Notes: generated from the sequence alone by a model not told the origin. 64,000 nucleotides of DNA from Pseudomonas fluorescens (GCF_902497855.1 NZ_CABVHU010000012.1:124001-188000), one strand, 5' to 3'; positions 39,231-48,212 are shown, numbered from the stretch's first letter. Translations and numbers: made by a program.

Positions 39231-40474
39231 CAGTCGGCAAACCGACGGAACACCAGCGAGCCGTTGGTGCCGCCAAACCCGAAGGAGTTGGACAGCACCA
39301 CATCGATCTCCATATTGCGCGCGGTGTGTGGCACGAAATCCAGATCGCAGCCTTCGTCCGGCTCATCGAGGTTGATGGTCGGCGGCGCCACCTGGCTGTT
39401 GATCGCCAGCACACTGAAGATCGCTTCGACCGCGCCCGCCGCACCCAGCAGGTGACCGGTCATGGACTTGGTCGAACTGACCGCCAGCTTGTAGGCGTGA
39501 TCACCGAACACCGACTTGATCGCACAGGCTTCGGCAAGATCGCCGGCCGAGGTCGAGGTGCCATGGGCGTTGATGTACTGGACCTGATCGCTGTTGATCT
39601 TCGCGTCGCGCAAGGCGTTGGTGATGCAGCGAGCGGCGCCAGCACCGTCGGCCGGCGGCGACGTCATGTGGAAGGCGTCGCCACTGGTGCCGAAACCGAT
39701 CAGCTCGGCGTAGATGGTCGCGCCACGCGCCTTGGCGTGCTCCAGCTCTTCGAGCACCAGCGCACCGGCGCCATCGGACAACACGAAGCCATCGCGGCCC
39801 TTGTCCCATGGCCGGCTGGCGCGGGTCGGCTCGTCGTTGCGGGTCGACAGTGCACGGGAGGCACCAAAGCCGCCCATGCCCAGGCCGCAGGCCGCCATCT
39901 CGGCGCCGCCGGCAATCATCACGTCGGCTTCGTCGTACATGATGTTGCGTGCCGCCATGCCGATGCAGTGCGTACCGGTGGTACACGCCGTGGCGATGGC
40001 GTAGTTGGGCCCCTGTGCACCCAGGTGGATCGACAGGAACCCGGAAATCATATTGATGATCGAGCCAGGCACGAAAAACGGAGAAATCCGTCGCGGGCCG
40101 GATTCGTGCAGGGTGCGGCTGGTTTCTTCGATATTGGTCAGACCGCCAATACCCGAGCCCATGGCCACGCCGATACGCTCGCGGTTGGCGTCGGTGACTT
40201 CCAGACCAGCGTTGCGAACAGCCTGAAAACCTGCGGCCAGACCGTACTGAATGAACAGGTCAAGCTTGCGTGCTTCCTTGACCGACAGGTATTCCTCGAC
40301 ATTGAAGCCCTTTACCGAGCCGCCAAAACGGGTGGAATAGGCAGAAAGGTCGGTGTGTTCGATCAGACCAATGCCACTGCGGCCAGCCAGAATGCCCTGC
40401 CAACTGCTCGGCACATCCGTGCCCAGTGGCGACAACATACCCATACCGGTGACTACGACGCGTCTACGCGACAC
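39230..40474 (-). CDS. fabF: Beta-ketoacyl-ACP synthase II
   Basis: A 414-residue condensing enzyme for fatty-acid elongation. The nucleophile cysteine is in IATACTTGTHCIG, the two histidines in YINAHGTSTSAGD and SSTKSMTGHLLGAAG, and the C-terminal gate is SNSFGFGGTNGSLVF. The start is a GTG at 40474 (VSRRRVVVTGMG) with AAGGAG 6 nt upstream, giving the standard length; a longer frame upstream should be ignored. Located about 110 bp after acpP. Confidence 0.96.
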   Translation of the reverse strand: MSRRRVVVTGMGMLSPLGTDVPSSWQGILAGRSGIGLIEHTDLSAYSTRFGGSVKGFNVEEYLSVKEARKLDLFIQYGLAAGFQAVRNAGLEVTDANRERIGVAMGSGIGGLTNIEETSRTLHESGPRRISPFFVPGSIINMISGFLSIHLGAQGPNYAIATACTTGTHCIGMAARNIMYDEADVMIAGGAEMAACGLGMGGFGASRALSTRNDEPTRASRPWDKGRDGFVLSDGAGALVLEELEHAKARGATIYAELIGFGTSGDAFHMTSPPADGAGAARCITNALRDAKINSDQVQYINAHGTSTSAGDLAEACAIKSVFGDHAYKLAVSSTKSMTGHLLGAAGAVEAIFSVLAINSQVAPPTINLDEPDEGCDLDFVPHTARNMEIDVVLSNSFGFGGTNGSLVFRRFAD

Positions 40475-40582
40475 AGCACTCTCCTTTTTCAAATGACGAC
40501 TTTGCATCAGGCCTAAAGAAAAAACCGCACGCCGTGATGGCAGTGCGGTTTTTCCATGACAGCAAGCAACGATTACAAACTG

Positions 40583-40819
40583 TTACGCCTGGTGGCTGGT
40601 AACGTAGTCGATTGCAGCTTGTACAGTAGTGATCTTCTCGGCTTCTTCGTCAGGGATTTCGGTCTCGAATTCCTCTTCCAGAGCCATCACCAGCTCAACG
40701 GTGTCAAGGGAGTCAGCACCCAGGTCTTCAACGAAGGAAGCAGTGTTGACCACTTCTTCTTCTTTAACGCCCAGTTGCTCGGCAACGATTTTCTTGACGC
40801 GCTCTTCGATGGTGCTCAT
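40583..40819 (-). CDS. acpP: Acyl carrier protein
   Basis: A 78-residue acidic carrier protein. The phosphopantetheine serine is in GADSLDTVELVMALEEEFET, with the usual MSTIEERVKKIVAEQLGVKE start. Its own promoter (40872-40899) explains the high expression expected of acpP. Confidence 0.98.
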   Translation of the reverse strand: MSTIEERVKKIVAEQLGVKEEEVVNTASFVEDLGADSLDTVELVMALEEEFETEIPDEEAEKITTVQAAIDYVTSHQA

Positions 40820-40871
40820 ACCTTGTTTTCACTCCTAATGGACAAATTCAGGCAGCTGGCCAGTGGGTAAG

Positions 40872-40899
40872 TGTATAGAAAGACTTTTCAGTTTTTCAA
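40872..40899 (-). promoter_or_regulatory. Predicted acpP promoter with overlapping hairpin
   Basis: On the minus strand TTGAAA (40899-40894), 16 nt, TATACA (40877-40872). The start would be near 40865, giving a 45-nt leader. A hairpin TTTCAGTT / AACTGAAA (about 40886-40905) overlaps the -35 box. Confidence 0.6.
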
Positions 40900-41010
40900 C
40901 TGAAAGCTTCACTCCTCAGACCCGGTGGCCCTCTGCCTATAAATAGATTGCAGCTTTATAACGGATTTTAGACAGCTCGTATGACATTTTTTTGAAGCTA
41001 TCCGTCACAT

Positions 41011-41754
41011 TTAACTCATGTACATCCCGCCGTTCACCGGGATTGTAGCCCCAGTCACGTAAGCCGCACCGTCGGATGCAAGAAAAGCGACCACAGACGC
41101 GATCTCTTGAGCTTGTCCCAGACGACCCAGCGGAATCTGCGTCTGCAAGGCTTCACGCTGTGCTTCGGGCAATTCGCGGGTCATATCGGTGTCGATGAAC
41201 CCTGGGGCCACCGAGTTTACCGTAATCGAACGCGAACCGACTTCACGCGCCAGTGCACGGCTGAAACCTTCCAGACCTGCCTTGGCGGCTGCGTAGTTTA
41301 CTTGGCCTGCGTTGCCCATGGCACCCACAACCGAACCAATACTGATAATTCGTCCCCAACGGGCCTTGGTCATGCCGCGCAAAACGCCCTTGGACAGGCG
41401 GAACAGACTGTTCAGATTGGTATCGACGACGTCATGCCATTCGTCATCTTTCATCCGCATCATCAGATTATCGCGGGTGATACCGGCATTGTTGACCAGG
41501 ATCGCCGGTGCACCGAACTGCTCCTGGATGCTCGCCAGCACAGCGGCGACGGATTCATCGCTGGTGACATTGAGTTCCAGGCCAGTGCCTTGAATACCGT
41601 TTTCCTTCAGGGTAGCGGCGATGCGCTCGGCCCCCGCAGCGGAGGTCGCGGTGCCGATAACGATGGCGCCCTGACGACCCAGTTCCAGGGCGATAGCCTG
41701 GCCGATACCGCGGCTCGCACCGGTGACCAGTGCAACTTTACCTTGCAGACTCAT
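41011..41754 (-). CDS. fabG: 3-oxoacyl-ACP reductase
   Basis: A 247-residue SDR that reduces beta-ketoacyl-ACP with NADPH. Cofactor loop VTGASRGIGQAIALELG, NNAGITRDNLMMRMKDDEW, the catalytic SVVGAMGNAGQVNYAAAKAG and the close VTGATIPVNGGMYMS are all canonical. Start at ATG 41754; earlier in-frame residues belong to the fabD-fabG gap. Between fabD and acpP as in most proteobacteria. Confidence 0.97.
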   Translation of the reverse strand: MSLQGKVALVTGASRGIGQAIALELGRQGAIVIGTATSAAGAERIAATLKENGIQGTGLELNVTSDESVAAVLASIQEQFGAPAILVNNAGITRDNLMMRMKDDEWHDVVDTNLNSLFRLSKGVLRGMTKARWGRIISIGSVVGAMGNAGQVNYAAAKAGLEGFSRALAREVGSRSITVNSVAPGFIDTDMTRELPEAQREALQTQIPLGRLGQAQEIASVVAFLASDGAAYVTGATIPVNGGMYMS

Positions 41755-41770
41755 GCAAGCTTCTCCTGAT

Positions 41771-42709
41771 TCAGGCCAACGCTGCACGGGCGGCAGCGAA
41801 AGCATCTGGGGTATTGAGGTTGGATGTCGACACGCCTTCGGCGCAGCGCTTGTTCAGGCCGGCCAGCACTTTGCCGGGGCCGCATTCGACCAGTTGGGTC
41901 GCGCCCCTGGCGGCCAGCGCCTGGACCGACTCGACCCAGCGTACAGGCTTGTAGAGCTGCTCAAGCAGATCGCGCTTGAGGGTTTCCAGATCCGCCGGCA
42001 CGTTGGCGCTGACGTTTTGTACCACTGGAATCTGTGGTGCCTGCCAGTCGATCGCAGCGATCGAGTCGGCGAAACGCTCGGCTGCCGGACGCATCAGCTC
42101 GCAGTGCGACGGCACGCTGACCGGCAATGGCATGGCGCGCTTGGCGCCACGGGCCTTGCAGCCTTCGATGGCGCGCTCGACCGCCGCCTTGGCACCGGCG
42201 ATGACCACCTGGCCCGGGGAATTGAAATTGACGGCGCTGACCACCTCGCCTTGCGCCGCTTCGGCACAGGCCGCCAGCACGTCGGCGTCTTCCAGGCCGA
42301 GGATCGCGGCCATGCCGCCCTGCCCGGCCGGAACGGCTTCCTGCATCAGTTGACCGCGGCGCTCAACCAGCTTCACCGCGTCGCCCAGGCTCAGGCTGCC
42401 TGCGGCCACCAGGGCACTGTACTCGCCCAGGCTGTGGCCGGCGACATAAGCCGGCCGCGCACCGCCTTCAGCCAGCCACAGGCGCCACAAGGCGATCGAG
42501 GCGGTCAAAATGGCCGGCTGGGTTTTATCGGTTTGATTGAGTTGTTCTTCCGGCCCCTGCTGGGTCAGTGCCCACAGGTCGTAACCCAGGGCATCGGAAG
42601 CTTCTTTGAAAGTGTCGAGGACAAGCGGATGTTGCGCGCCCAACTCGGCCAGCATGCCGAGGGACTGCGAACCCTGTCCCGGAAAGACGAATGCGAGGGA
42701 AGCAGACAT
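41771..42709 (-). CDS. fabD: Malonyl-CoA-ACP transacylase
   Basis: A 312-residue acyltransferase that loads malonyl groups onto ACP. It begins MSASLAFVFPGQGSQSLGML; the active-site serine is in YVAGHSLGEYSALVAAGSLS, with the histidine in LPVSVPSHCELMRPAAERFA. Start at ATG 42709 gives the usual length. 16 bp upstream of fabG. Confidence 0.97.
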   Translation of the reverse strand: MSASLAFVFPGQGSQSLGMLAELGAQHPLVLDTFKEASDALGYDLWALTQQGPEEQLNQTDKTQPAILTASIALWRLWLAEGGARPAYVAGHSLGEYSALVAAGSLSLGDAVKLVERRGQLMQEAVPAGQGGMAAILGLEDADVLAACAEAAQGEVVSAVNFNSPGQVVIAGAKAAVERAIEGCKARGAKRAMPLPVSVPSHCELMRPAAERFADSIAAIDWQAPQIPVVQNVSANVPADLETLKRDLLEQLYKPVRWVESVQALAARGATQLVECGPGKVLAGLNKRCAEGVSTSNLNTPDAFAAARAALA

Positions 42710-42834
42710 GTAACAAGCCCCTAATGATCTTGTCGCCGAAGAATTGACGTCCCGCCCTGGGACGCAAGAAAACTGACAATTGGATGGCCAATTGAACTGA
42801 GCGGTCACATTTAAGCATTGTCCGCCGAAAACGC

Positions 42835-43845
42835 CTAAAGCAACAAATCCTCCAGACGACCGTGAATCCGTTCCGGCAGGTTTTCCTGGATCTCGATCAA
42901 CGCCCGGGCAATGGCACTCTGAAAGCCCTGGACCCCGGCCGAGCCGTGGCTTTTTACGACGATCCCCTGCAACCCGAGGAAGCTGGCGCCATTATGCCGC
43001 GCAGGCGCCAGGTCGGCTTGCAGCCGTTTCATCAGCGGCAGCGCCATTGCGCCGACTACTTTTGATGCAAAGTTTTTTCTGAACAGGGCTTCGATGCGCC
43101 CGGCAATCATGGTCGCCAGGCCTTCGCTGGATTTTAGCAGGATGTTGCCGACAAACCCGTCACACACCACCACATCAGCCTCGCCGCGGTACAGACCGTC
43201 ACCTTCGACGAAACCGATGTAGTTGATACCCCGGGCGCTCTGCAACAAGGTCGCTGCCAGCTTGACCTGCTGATTGCCCTTGATGTCTTCGGTGCCGATG
43301 TTCAGCAACGCAACCCGAGGACGAACGATACCCAGGGTTTCTGCCGCGACCGATCCCATCACCGCAAACTGCAACAGGTGTTCGGCGCTGCAATCGACGT
43401 TGGCGCCCAGGTCGAGTAACTGGCAGTACCCCTTCTGCGTAGGGATCGCCGCGACCATGGCCGGCCGATCGATGCCCGGCAGGGTCTTGAGCACAAATCG
43501 CGACAAGGCCATCAGCGCACCGGTGTTGCCGGCACTGACGCAGGCCTGGACCTTGCCGTCGCGCAACAGCTCCAGCGCCACGCGCATCGACGAATCAGGC
43601 TTGCCGCGCAAGGCCTGCGCCGGCTTTTCGTCCATGGTGATGACTTCGCTCGCCGGTGCAATCGACAGGCGCGCGCGATCCACAGCCGATTGGCTGGCGA
43701 TCAATTCTTCAAGGAGTGAGGGTTGACCGACAAGGGTCAGGTGCAACGAGGGCGTGGCATTCAGACAAGCAAGACTGGCCTGAACAATGCTGCGGGGACC
43801 GAAGTCCCCGCCCATTGCGTCAATCGCGATGACTTGAGCGGACAA
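42835..43845 (-). CDS. plsX: Phosphate acyltransferase
   Basis: A 336-residue enzyme converting acyl-ACP to acyl-phosphate for phospholipid synthesis. It starts with TTG at 43845: (L/M)SAQVIAIDAMGGDFGPRSI. Other typical blocks are GNTGALMALSRFVLKTLPGI, DLGANVDCSAEHLLQFA, VVVCDGFVGNILLKSSEGLA and NGASFLGLQGIVVKSHGSA. It lies 3 bp after rpmF; the rpmF-plsX-fabD chain couples ribosome and lipid supply. Confidence 0.95.
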   Translation of the reverse strand: MSAQVIAIDAMGGDFGPRSIVQASLACLNATPSLHLTLVGQPSLLEELIASQSAVDRARLSIAPASEVITMDEKPAQALRGKPDSSMRVALELLRDGKVQACVSAGNTGALMALSRFVLKTLPGIDRPAMVAAIPTQKGYCQLLDLGANVDCSAEHLLQFAVMGSVAAETLGIVRPRVALLNIGTEDIKGNQQVKLAATLLQSARGINYIGFVEGDGLYRGEADVVVCDGFVGNILLKSSEGLATMIAGRIEALFRKNFASKVVGAMALPLMKRLQADLAPARHNGASFLGLQGIVVKSHGSAGVQGFQSAIARALIEIQENLPERIHGRLEDLLL

Positions 43846-43848
43846 GGA

Positions 43849-44031
43849 TTACTCGTCAGCGCCCTTGTCGATCACTTTACGGCCACGGTATACGCCTTCT
43901 GGCGATACGTGGTGACGCAGGTGAACTTCACCGGTGGTTTTTTCTACAGACAGAGTGCTTGCCGTCAGGGCGTCGTGCGAACGACGCATGTCACGGGCAG
44001 AGCGGGATTTTTTGTTCTGCTGAACAGCCAT
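43849..44031 (-). CDS. rpmF: 50S ribosomal protein L32
   Basis: A 60-residue basic protein: MAVQQNKKSRSARDMRRSHD ... HLRHHVSPEGVYRGRKVIDK. It is the cysteine-free form, as in E. coli. Follows yceD by 13 bp. Confidence 0.98.
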   Translation of the reverse strand: MAVQQNKKSRSARDMRRSHDALTASTLSVEKTTGEVHLRHHVSPEGVYRGRKVIDKGADE

Positions 44032-44044
44032 AATTGATTAACTC

Positions 44045-44572
44045 CTAAACGTTTGGGTCACGCTTTAACTGCGCCAATACACTGAACGGGTTGGACCGCG
44101 TTACCTCGTCCTCGCTCGGTTCGGGCTCATCGAGACCCGCCGGCTGCTGGCATTCTTCCGGATGATGAGCAGGCACAATGGGCAAGGCGAGCAGAAGCTC
44201 CTCCTCGATCAGTGACTGCAGATCCAATGGATCTTCGCCCAGTTCCAGCACGTCATAACCTTTCGGTAACGACTGGGTATTCGCACCCTCCTTCACCACA
44301 GCGTAACTGCATTCGCTATGGATCGGCAGGGTGACCAGCTCAAGACAACGCTGGCAAACCATTTTGACTTCGGTGTCGATAAAGCTGTGGATGACCACAG
44401 ACTTACGTTCATCTCGTTCAAAAACGAATTTAGCCTGCACCGTACCGACAGTGTCGGAAAGCGGGTCGCAGAGTCTCTCCAAATCGGCCAGCAGCAGTTC
44501 ACCTTGAAGGGTGGTGCCACGGTCAGCCAATTTGCGCGGGTCAACGTGAGGTGGAATCGGGTCATTCAACAT
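44045..44572 (-). CDS. yceD: YceD / DUF177 rRNA accumulation protein
   Basis: A 175-residue protein required for normal 23S rRNA accumulation in relatives. Zinc-type cysteines in MVCQRCLELVTLP, followed by EDPLDLQSLIEEELLLALPI and a closing NPFSVLAQLKRD, match DUF177. The N terminus (IPPHVDPRKLADRGTTLQGE) aligns with E. coli YceD, supporting ATG 44572 as start. No ribosome site precedes it, and a consensus promoter lies so close that the mRNA may be almost leaderless. Confidence 0.93.
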   Translation of the reverse strand: MLNDPIPPHVDPRKLADRGTTLQGELLLADLERLCDPLSDTVGTVQAKFVFERDERKSVVIHSFIDTEVKMVCQRCLELVTLPIHSECSYAVVKEGANTQSLPKGYDVLELGEDPLDLQSLIEEELLLALPIVPAHHPEECQQPAGLDEPEPSEDEVTRSNPFSVLAQLKRDPNV

Positions 44573-44581
44573 AGGCGCAGC

Positions 44582-44609
44582 ATTATAGGGATGCCCCCGG
44601 GCATGTCAA
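44582..44609 (-). promoter_or_regulatory. Consensus sigma-70 promoter of yceD-rpmF
   Basis: On the minus strand TTGACA (44609-44604), 16 nt, TATAAT (44587-44582): both hexamers are perfect. The spacer contains ATGCCCCCGGGCAT, a near-palindrome. The predicted start, about 44575, is only a few bases before the yceD ATG. Confidence 0.8.
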
Positions 44610-44677
44610 AGGAAATTCAGCCCTGTCCGTCACTTGGTCACCTCGCTAGAATTCGCACCTCCCCTTTGGAGATGCGC

Positions 44678-45256
44678 ATGCTGCCTTTATTACTCGCTTC
44701 AAGCTCGGTTTATCGCCGAGAGTTGCTGGCCCGCCTGCAGCTGCCGTTTACCTGCAGCTCGCCGGACATCGACGAAAGCCATCGCCCGCCGGAGTCCGCC
44801 ATCGAGCTGGTCAAGCGCCTGGCCGAGGCCAAGGCCCGCGCACTGGCCGACAGCCATCCTGCCCATTTGATTATCGGTTCGGACCAGGTCGCGGTACTGG
44901 GCGACCGGATCATCGGCAAGCCCCATACGTTCGACAAGGCCCGGGAGCAGCTTCTGGCCGCAAGCGGCGCCAGTGTCACCTTCCTGACCGGCCTGGCCCT
45001 GTTCAACAGCCAGACGGGCGACTGCCAGGTCGATTGCGTGCCGTTTACCGTCCATATGCGCACACTCGACATCGCGCGCATCGAACGCTACCTGCGCGCC
45101 GAGCAGCCCTACGACTGCGCTGGCAGCTTCAAGGCCGAAGGGCTGGGGGTGAGCCTGTTTCAAAGCACCGAAGGCCCTGACGCCACCAGCCTGATCGGCC
45201 TGCCGTTGATTCGGCTGATCGACATGCTGCTGGCCGAAGGCGTGCAAATCCCCTGA
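44678..45256 (+). CDS. Maf/YceF family nucleotide pyrophosphatase
   Basis: A 192-residue Maf protein. It begins MLPLLLASSSVYRRELLARL, with the conserved SSS-x2-R loop, then PDIDES, LIIGSDQVAVLG and CAGSFKAEGLG. It resembles E. coli YceF, which hydrolyses 7-methyl-GTP, more than YhdE. Start at 44678 because GGAG (44668-44671) sits 6 nt away; the ATG at 44672 is too near. Divergent from yceD, as in E. coli. Confidence 0.9.
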   Translation: MLPLLLASSSVYRRELLARLQLPFTCSSPDIDESHRPPESAIELVKRLAEAKARALADSHPAHLIIGSDQVAVLGDRIIGKPHTFDKAREQLLAASGASVTFLTGLALFNSQTGDCQVDCVPFTVHMRTLDIARIERYLRAEQPYDCAGSFKAEGLGVSLFQSTEGPDATSLIGLPLIRLIDMLLAEGVQIP

Positions 45257-45558
45257 GACACCACCCCCTGTAGGAGCTGGCTTGCCAGCGAAAGCGACCT
45301 CAAGCCATGCAGCGCCAATGAAACCGCCTTCGCCAGCAAGCCGGCTCCTACAGACGGTTCGGCGTTTCCCACAATCAATCGGTACACGCCTAACCCCTGT
45401 AGGAGCTGGCTTGCCAGCGAAGGCGTCCGTCCAGGCGATAAATGTGTCGACTGACCCACCGCCTTCGCTGCTGTGCGGCGATCCGACAAGCCAGCTCCTA
45501 CAGTTAATCGGTGCAGGATCCAAATGGCGGGGTTACCCCCAGACCGAGCACCAAAAAA
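45257..45558. other. 302-bp intergenic region filled with REP doublets
   Basis: Two REP doublets (45269-45352 and 45398-45502) occupy most of the space between the convergent maf and sppA genes. Nothing else was seen. Confidence 0.85.
45269..45502. repeat. Two REP doublets, TGTAGGAGCTGGC type
   Basis: The first doublet (45269-45352) is regular. The second (45398-45502) has an inverted unit with the variant core CTGTGCGGCGATCCGACAAG. Together they separate convergent genes. Confidence 0.9.
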
Positions 45559-46548
45559 TCAGCGCAGCGACGGCCCCTGAAACCCCATCCACATGGCCAG
45601 ATGCTCGGCCACACTGGCACCGAGCTTCTTCGAGAAGCGATCGAACGGCGATTCCTGGACAGTGAAGTCCACCAGCTCTTTCTCGCCAATCACATCACGC
45701 GCCACGGAACTGGCATTCCCCAGACCATCGATCAGCCCCAGCGGCAGCGCCTGCTCGCCAGACCAGACCAGGCCGGAGAACAGCTCCGGATGCTCCTTGT
45801 CCTTGAGCCGATCGCCACGCCCCTTCTTGACGCTGTTGATGAACTGCTGGTGCGTGGTGTCGAGCACACCCTGCCAGAACTGCGTTTCTTCAGGTTTCTG
45901 CGGCTGGAACGGATCGAGGAACGACTTGTGCTCCCCCGAGGTGTAGGTACGCCGCTCGACGCCCAGTTTCTCCATGGTCCCGACAAAACCATAACCGGCC
46001 GCCGTCACACCGATGGAGCCCACCAGGCTCGCCTTGTCGGCATAGATCTGATCGGCCGCGCTGGCAATGTAATAGGCACCGGAAGCGCCCAGGTCGGAGA
46101 TCACCGCGTAAACCCTGGTGTCCGGATGCAGACCGCGCAAGCGGCGGATCTCGTCATAGACGTAACCCGACTGCACCGGACTGCCGCCGGGGCTGTTGAT
46201 TCGCAGGATAACGCCCTTGACCTTCTCATCCTCGAAAGCGGCACGCAGGCTGCCGACGATGTTGTCAGCGCTGGCGGGCTCCTTGTCGGCAATCATGCCG
46301 GTCACGTCGATCAGCGCGGTGTAGTTGCCACTGCGGGTCGCGGCTTTTTCCATGTCCATCAGCGGCGTGAACAGGATCAGCGCGCCAATCAGGTACACAA
46401 AGGTCAGCAGCTTGAAGAAGATCCCCCAGCGACGGGACCGGCGCTGCTCCTGCACGCTGGCCAGCAGGGTCTTTTCCAGCAGCTTCCAGCTTTTCTCGTC
46501 ACCGCTCTCTGCGCTCGCCTTGGCGGGCGCTTTCCATTCGTCAACCAT
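45559..46548 (-). CDS. sppA: Signal peptide peptidase SppA (S49)
   Basis: A 329-residue membrane protease of the short SppA type. One membrane helix (about residues 43-64) is followed by the S49 domain: LRINSPGGSPVQSGYVYDEI, the nucleophile serine in SDLGASGAYYIASAADQIYA, SLVGSIGV, and the general-base lysine in TSGEHKSFLDPF. It degrades cleaved signal peptides. Follows the HAD gene by 24 bp. Confidence 0.92.
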   Translation of the reverse strand: MVDEWKAPAKASAESGDEKSWKLLEKTLLASVQEQRRSRRWGIFFKLLTFVYLIGALILFTPLMDMEKAATRSGNYTALIDVTGMIADKEPASADNIVGSLRAAFEDEKVKGVILRINSPGGSPVQSGYVYDEIRRLRGLHPDTRVYAVISDLGASGAYYIASAADQIYADKASLVGSIGVTAAGYGFVGTMEKLGVERRTYTSGEHKSFLDPFQPQKPEETQFWQGVLDTTHQQFINSVKKGRGDRLKDKEHPELFSGLVWSGEQALPLGLIDGLGNASSVARDVIGEKELVDFTVQESPFDRFSKKLGASVAEHLAMWMGFQGPSLR

Positions 46549-46572
46549 GACATCTACCCCAGCAAAACCCTG

Positions 46573-47235
46573 TTAAACCCGCTGACTCAGCCAGGTATGT
46601 AATTCTGAAAAACGGTCGATCGCCAGGCGCGGCTCGAACAGCTTCAGCGCCTCGATCGATTGCGCGCCATAGCTGACGGCCACCGAGTCCATGCCGGCGT
46701 TGCGGGCCATCTGCAGGTCGAAGGACGAATCGCCCACCATCAACGCCTGCTCCGGACGGACCCCGCAATGCGTGACGATCTGCTCCAGCATCAGAGGATG
46801 GGGCTTGCTCGCAGTTTCATCGGCAGCCCGGGTGATGTCGAAATAATCTTCCCAGCCGTGGGACTTCAGCACCCGATCCAGACCGCGGCGGGCCTTGCCG
46901 GTGGCAACCGCCAAGTGATACCCGTCGGCGCGAAACGCTTCCATCGACTCGACCACACCCTCGAACAATGGCGAGGGCACGGCTTCGGAGGCGATGTAGT
47001 GATCGGCATAGTGCTGACGGAAGGCGACCAATTCATCATCGCCAATTTCCGGATACAACGTACGAATCGCTTCCGGCAAGCCCAGGCCGATGATGCCTTT
47101 GACGGCAAAATCATCGCGCAACTGAAACCCGGATCGCTCGGACGCTACATGCATCGCCTCGACGATTCGGCCAATGGAGTCGGCCAGGGTGCCATCCCAA
47201 TCGAAAATCAGCAGCTTGTAATCAGATGGGCGCAC
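46573..47235 (-). CDS. HAD-IA hydrolase (phosphoglycolate phosphatase-like)
   Basis: A 220-residue HAD phosphatase. Motif I is LLIFDWDGTLADS, motif II lies in LAVATGKARRGLDRV, and motifs III/IV are in TASKPHPLMLEQI and ALMVGDSSFDLQMARNAG. GTG start at 47235, overlapping the rluC 3' end by 14 nt. The rluC-HAD-sppA order is conserved in Pseudomonas; the substrate is not known. Confidence 0.9.
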   Translation of the reverse strand: MRPSDYKLLIFDWDGTLADSIGRIVEAMHVASERSGFQLRDDFAVKGIIGLGLPEAIRTLYPEIGDDELVAFRQHYADHYIASEAVPSPLFEGVVESMEAFRADGYHLAVATGKARRGLDRVLKSHGWEDYFDITRAADETASKPHPLMLEQIVTHCGVRPEQALMVGDSSFDLQMARNAGMDSVAVSYGAQSIEALKLFEPRLAIDRFSELHTWLSQRV

Positions 47236-48184
47236 TCAATCGCTCCACGGTCTTGGCCCACATCTCGTCGACCGGTGCCTGTAATTTCAGCTCGCCACCA
47301 TCGGGCAGCGGCACGGTCAACAGATAGGCGTGCAGGAACAGGCGTTTGCCGCCCAGGTCACGAATCTCTTTGCTGAAGCCCTCGTCACCGTACTTGGTGT
47401 CGCCGGCAATGCAATGCCCGGCATGCAAGGTGTGAACCCGAATCTGGTGGGTGCGGCCGGTGATCGGCTTGGCTTCGACCAGGGTGGCAAAGTCGCCGAA
47501 GCGGCGCAGGACCTTGAACACGGTCACAGACTCCTTGCCTTCCTCCTCGTCGACCTCGACCATGCGCTCGCCGGAGCGCAGATTGCTCTTGCCGAGCGAC
47601 GCCCGTACTTGCTTGATCGAGGCCGCCCAGTTACCGCGAACCAGCGCCATATAGCGCTTGTCGACACCGTCGCCGCGCAAGGCAGCGTGCAAGTGGCGCA
47701 ACATGCTGCGCTTCTTGGCGATCATCAACAGGCCGGAGGTATCACGGTCGAGACGGTGAACCAGTTCGAGCTCCTTGCAATCGGGACGCAACTGACGAAA
47801 GGCTTCGATCACCCCGTAAGTCAAGCCGCTGCCACCGTGAACCGCAATGCCGCAAGGCTTGTTGATCACGATCAGCGCCTTGTCTTCGAAGACAATCGAG
47901 GCTTCGAGTCGCTGCAGCAGACCCTGGGCCAGCGGCACCGGTTCGTCGCGCTCAGGCACGCGAACCGGCGGCACGCGCACGATATCACCCGCCTGCAGCT
48001 TGTATTCAGGCTTGATCCGACCCTTGTTCACCCGCACTTCGCCTTTGCGCAAAATGCGGTAAATCAAGGTCTTGGGCACGCCTTTGAGCCGAGCGAGAAG
48101 GAAATTGTCAATACGTTGGCCGGCATATTCCGGCGAGACCTCCAGCAGTTGTACCGCTGGGGTCGAAGGGGCAGTAGTCGTCAT
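47222..48184 (-). CDS. rluC: 23S rRNA pseudouridine synthase RluC
   Basis: A 320-residue enzyme modifying 23S rRNA (positions 955/2504/2580 in E. coli). An N-terminal S4 domain (YAGQRIDNFLLARLKGVPKT ... LRKGEVRVNKGRIKPEYKLQ) precedes the catalytic domain with the aspartate in LVHRLDRDTSGLLMIAKK and GRTHQIRVHTLHAGHCIAGD. Start at ATG 48184; the frame upstream is leader DNA. Divergent from rne, as in E. coli and P. aeruginosa. Confidence 0.93.
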   Translation of the reverse strand: MTTTAPSTPAVQLLEVSPEYAGQRIDNFLLARLKGVPKTLIYRILRKGEVRVNKGRIKPEYKLQAGDIVRVPPVRVPERDEPVPLAQGLLQRLEASIVFEDKALIVINKPCGIAVHGGSGLTYGVIEAFRQLRPDCKELELVHRLDRDTSGLLMIAKKRSMLRHLHAALRGDGVDKRYMALVRGNWAASIKQVRASLGKSNLRSGERMVEVDEEEGKESVTVFKVLRRFGDFATLVEAKPITGRTHQIRVHTLHAGHCIAGDTKYGDEGFSKEIRDLGGKRLFLHAYLLTVPLPDGGELKLQAPVDEMWAKTVERLSAPI

Positions 48185-48212
48185 CCCGCGATGATAACAA
48201 TTTTTTATGGAA

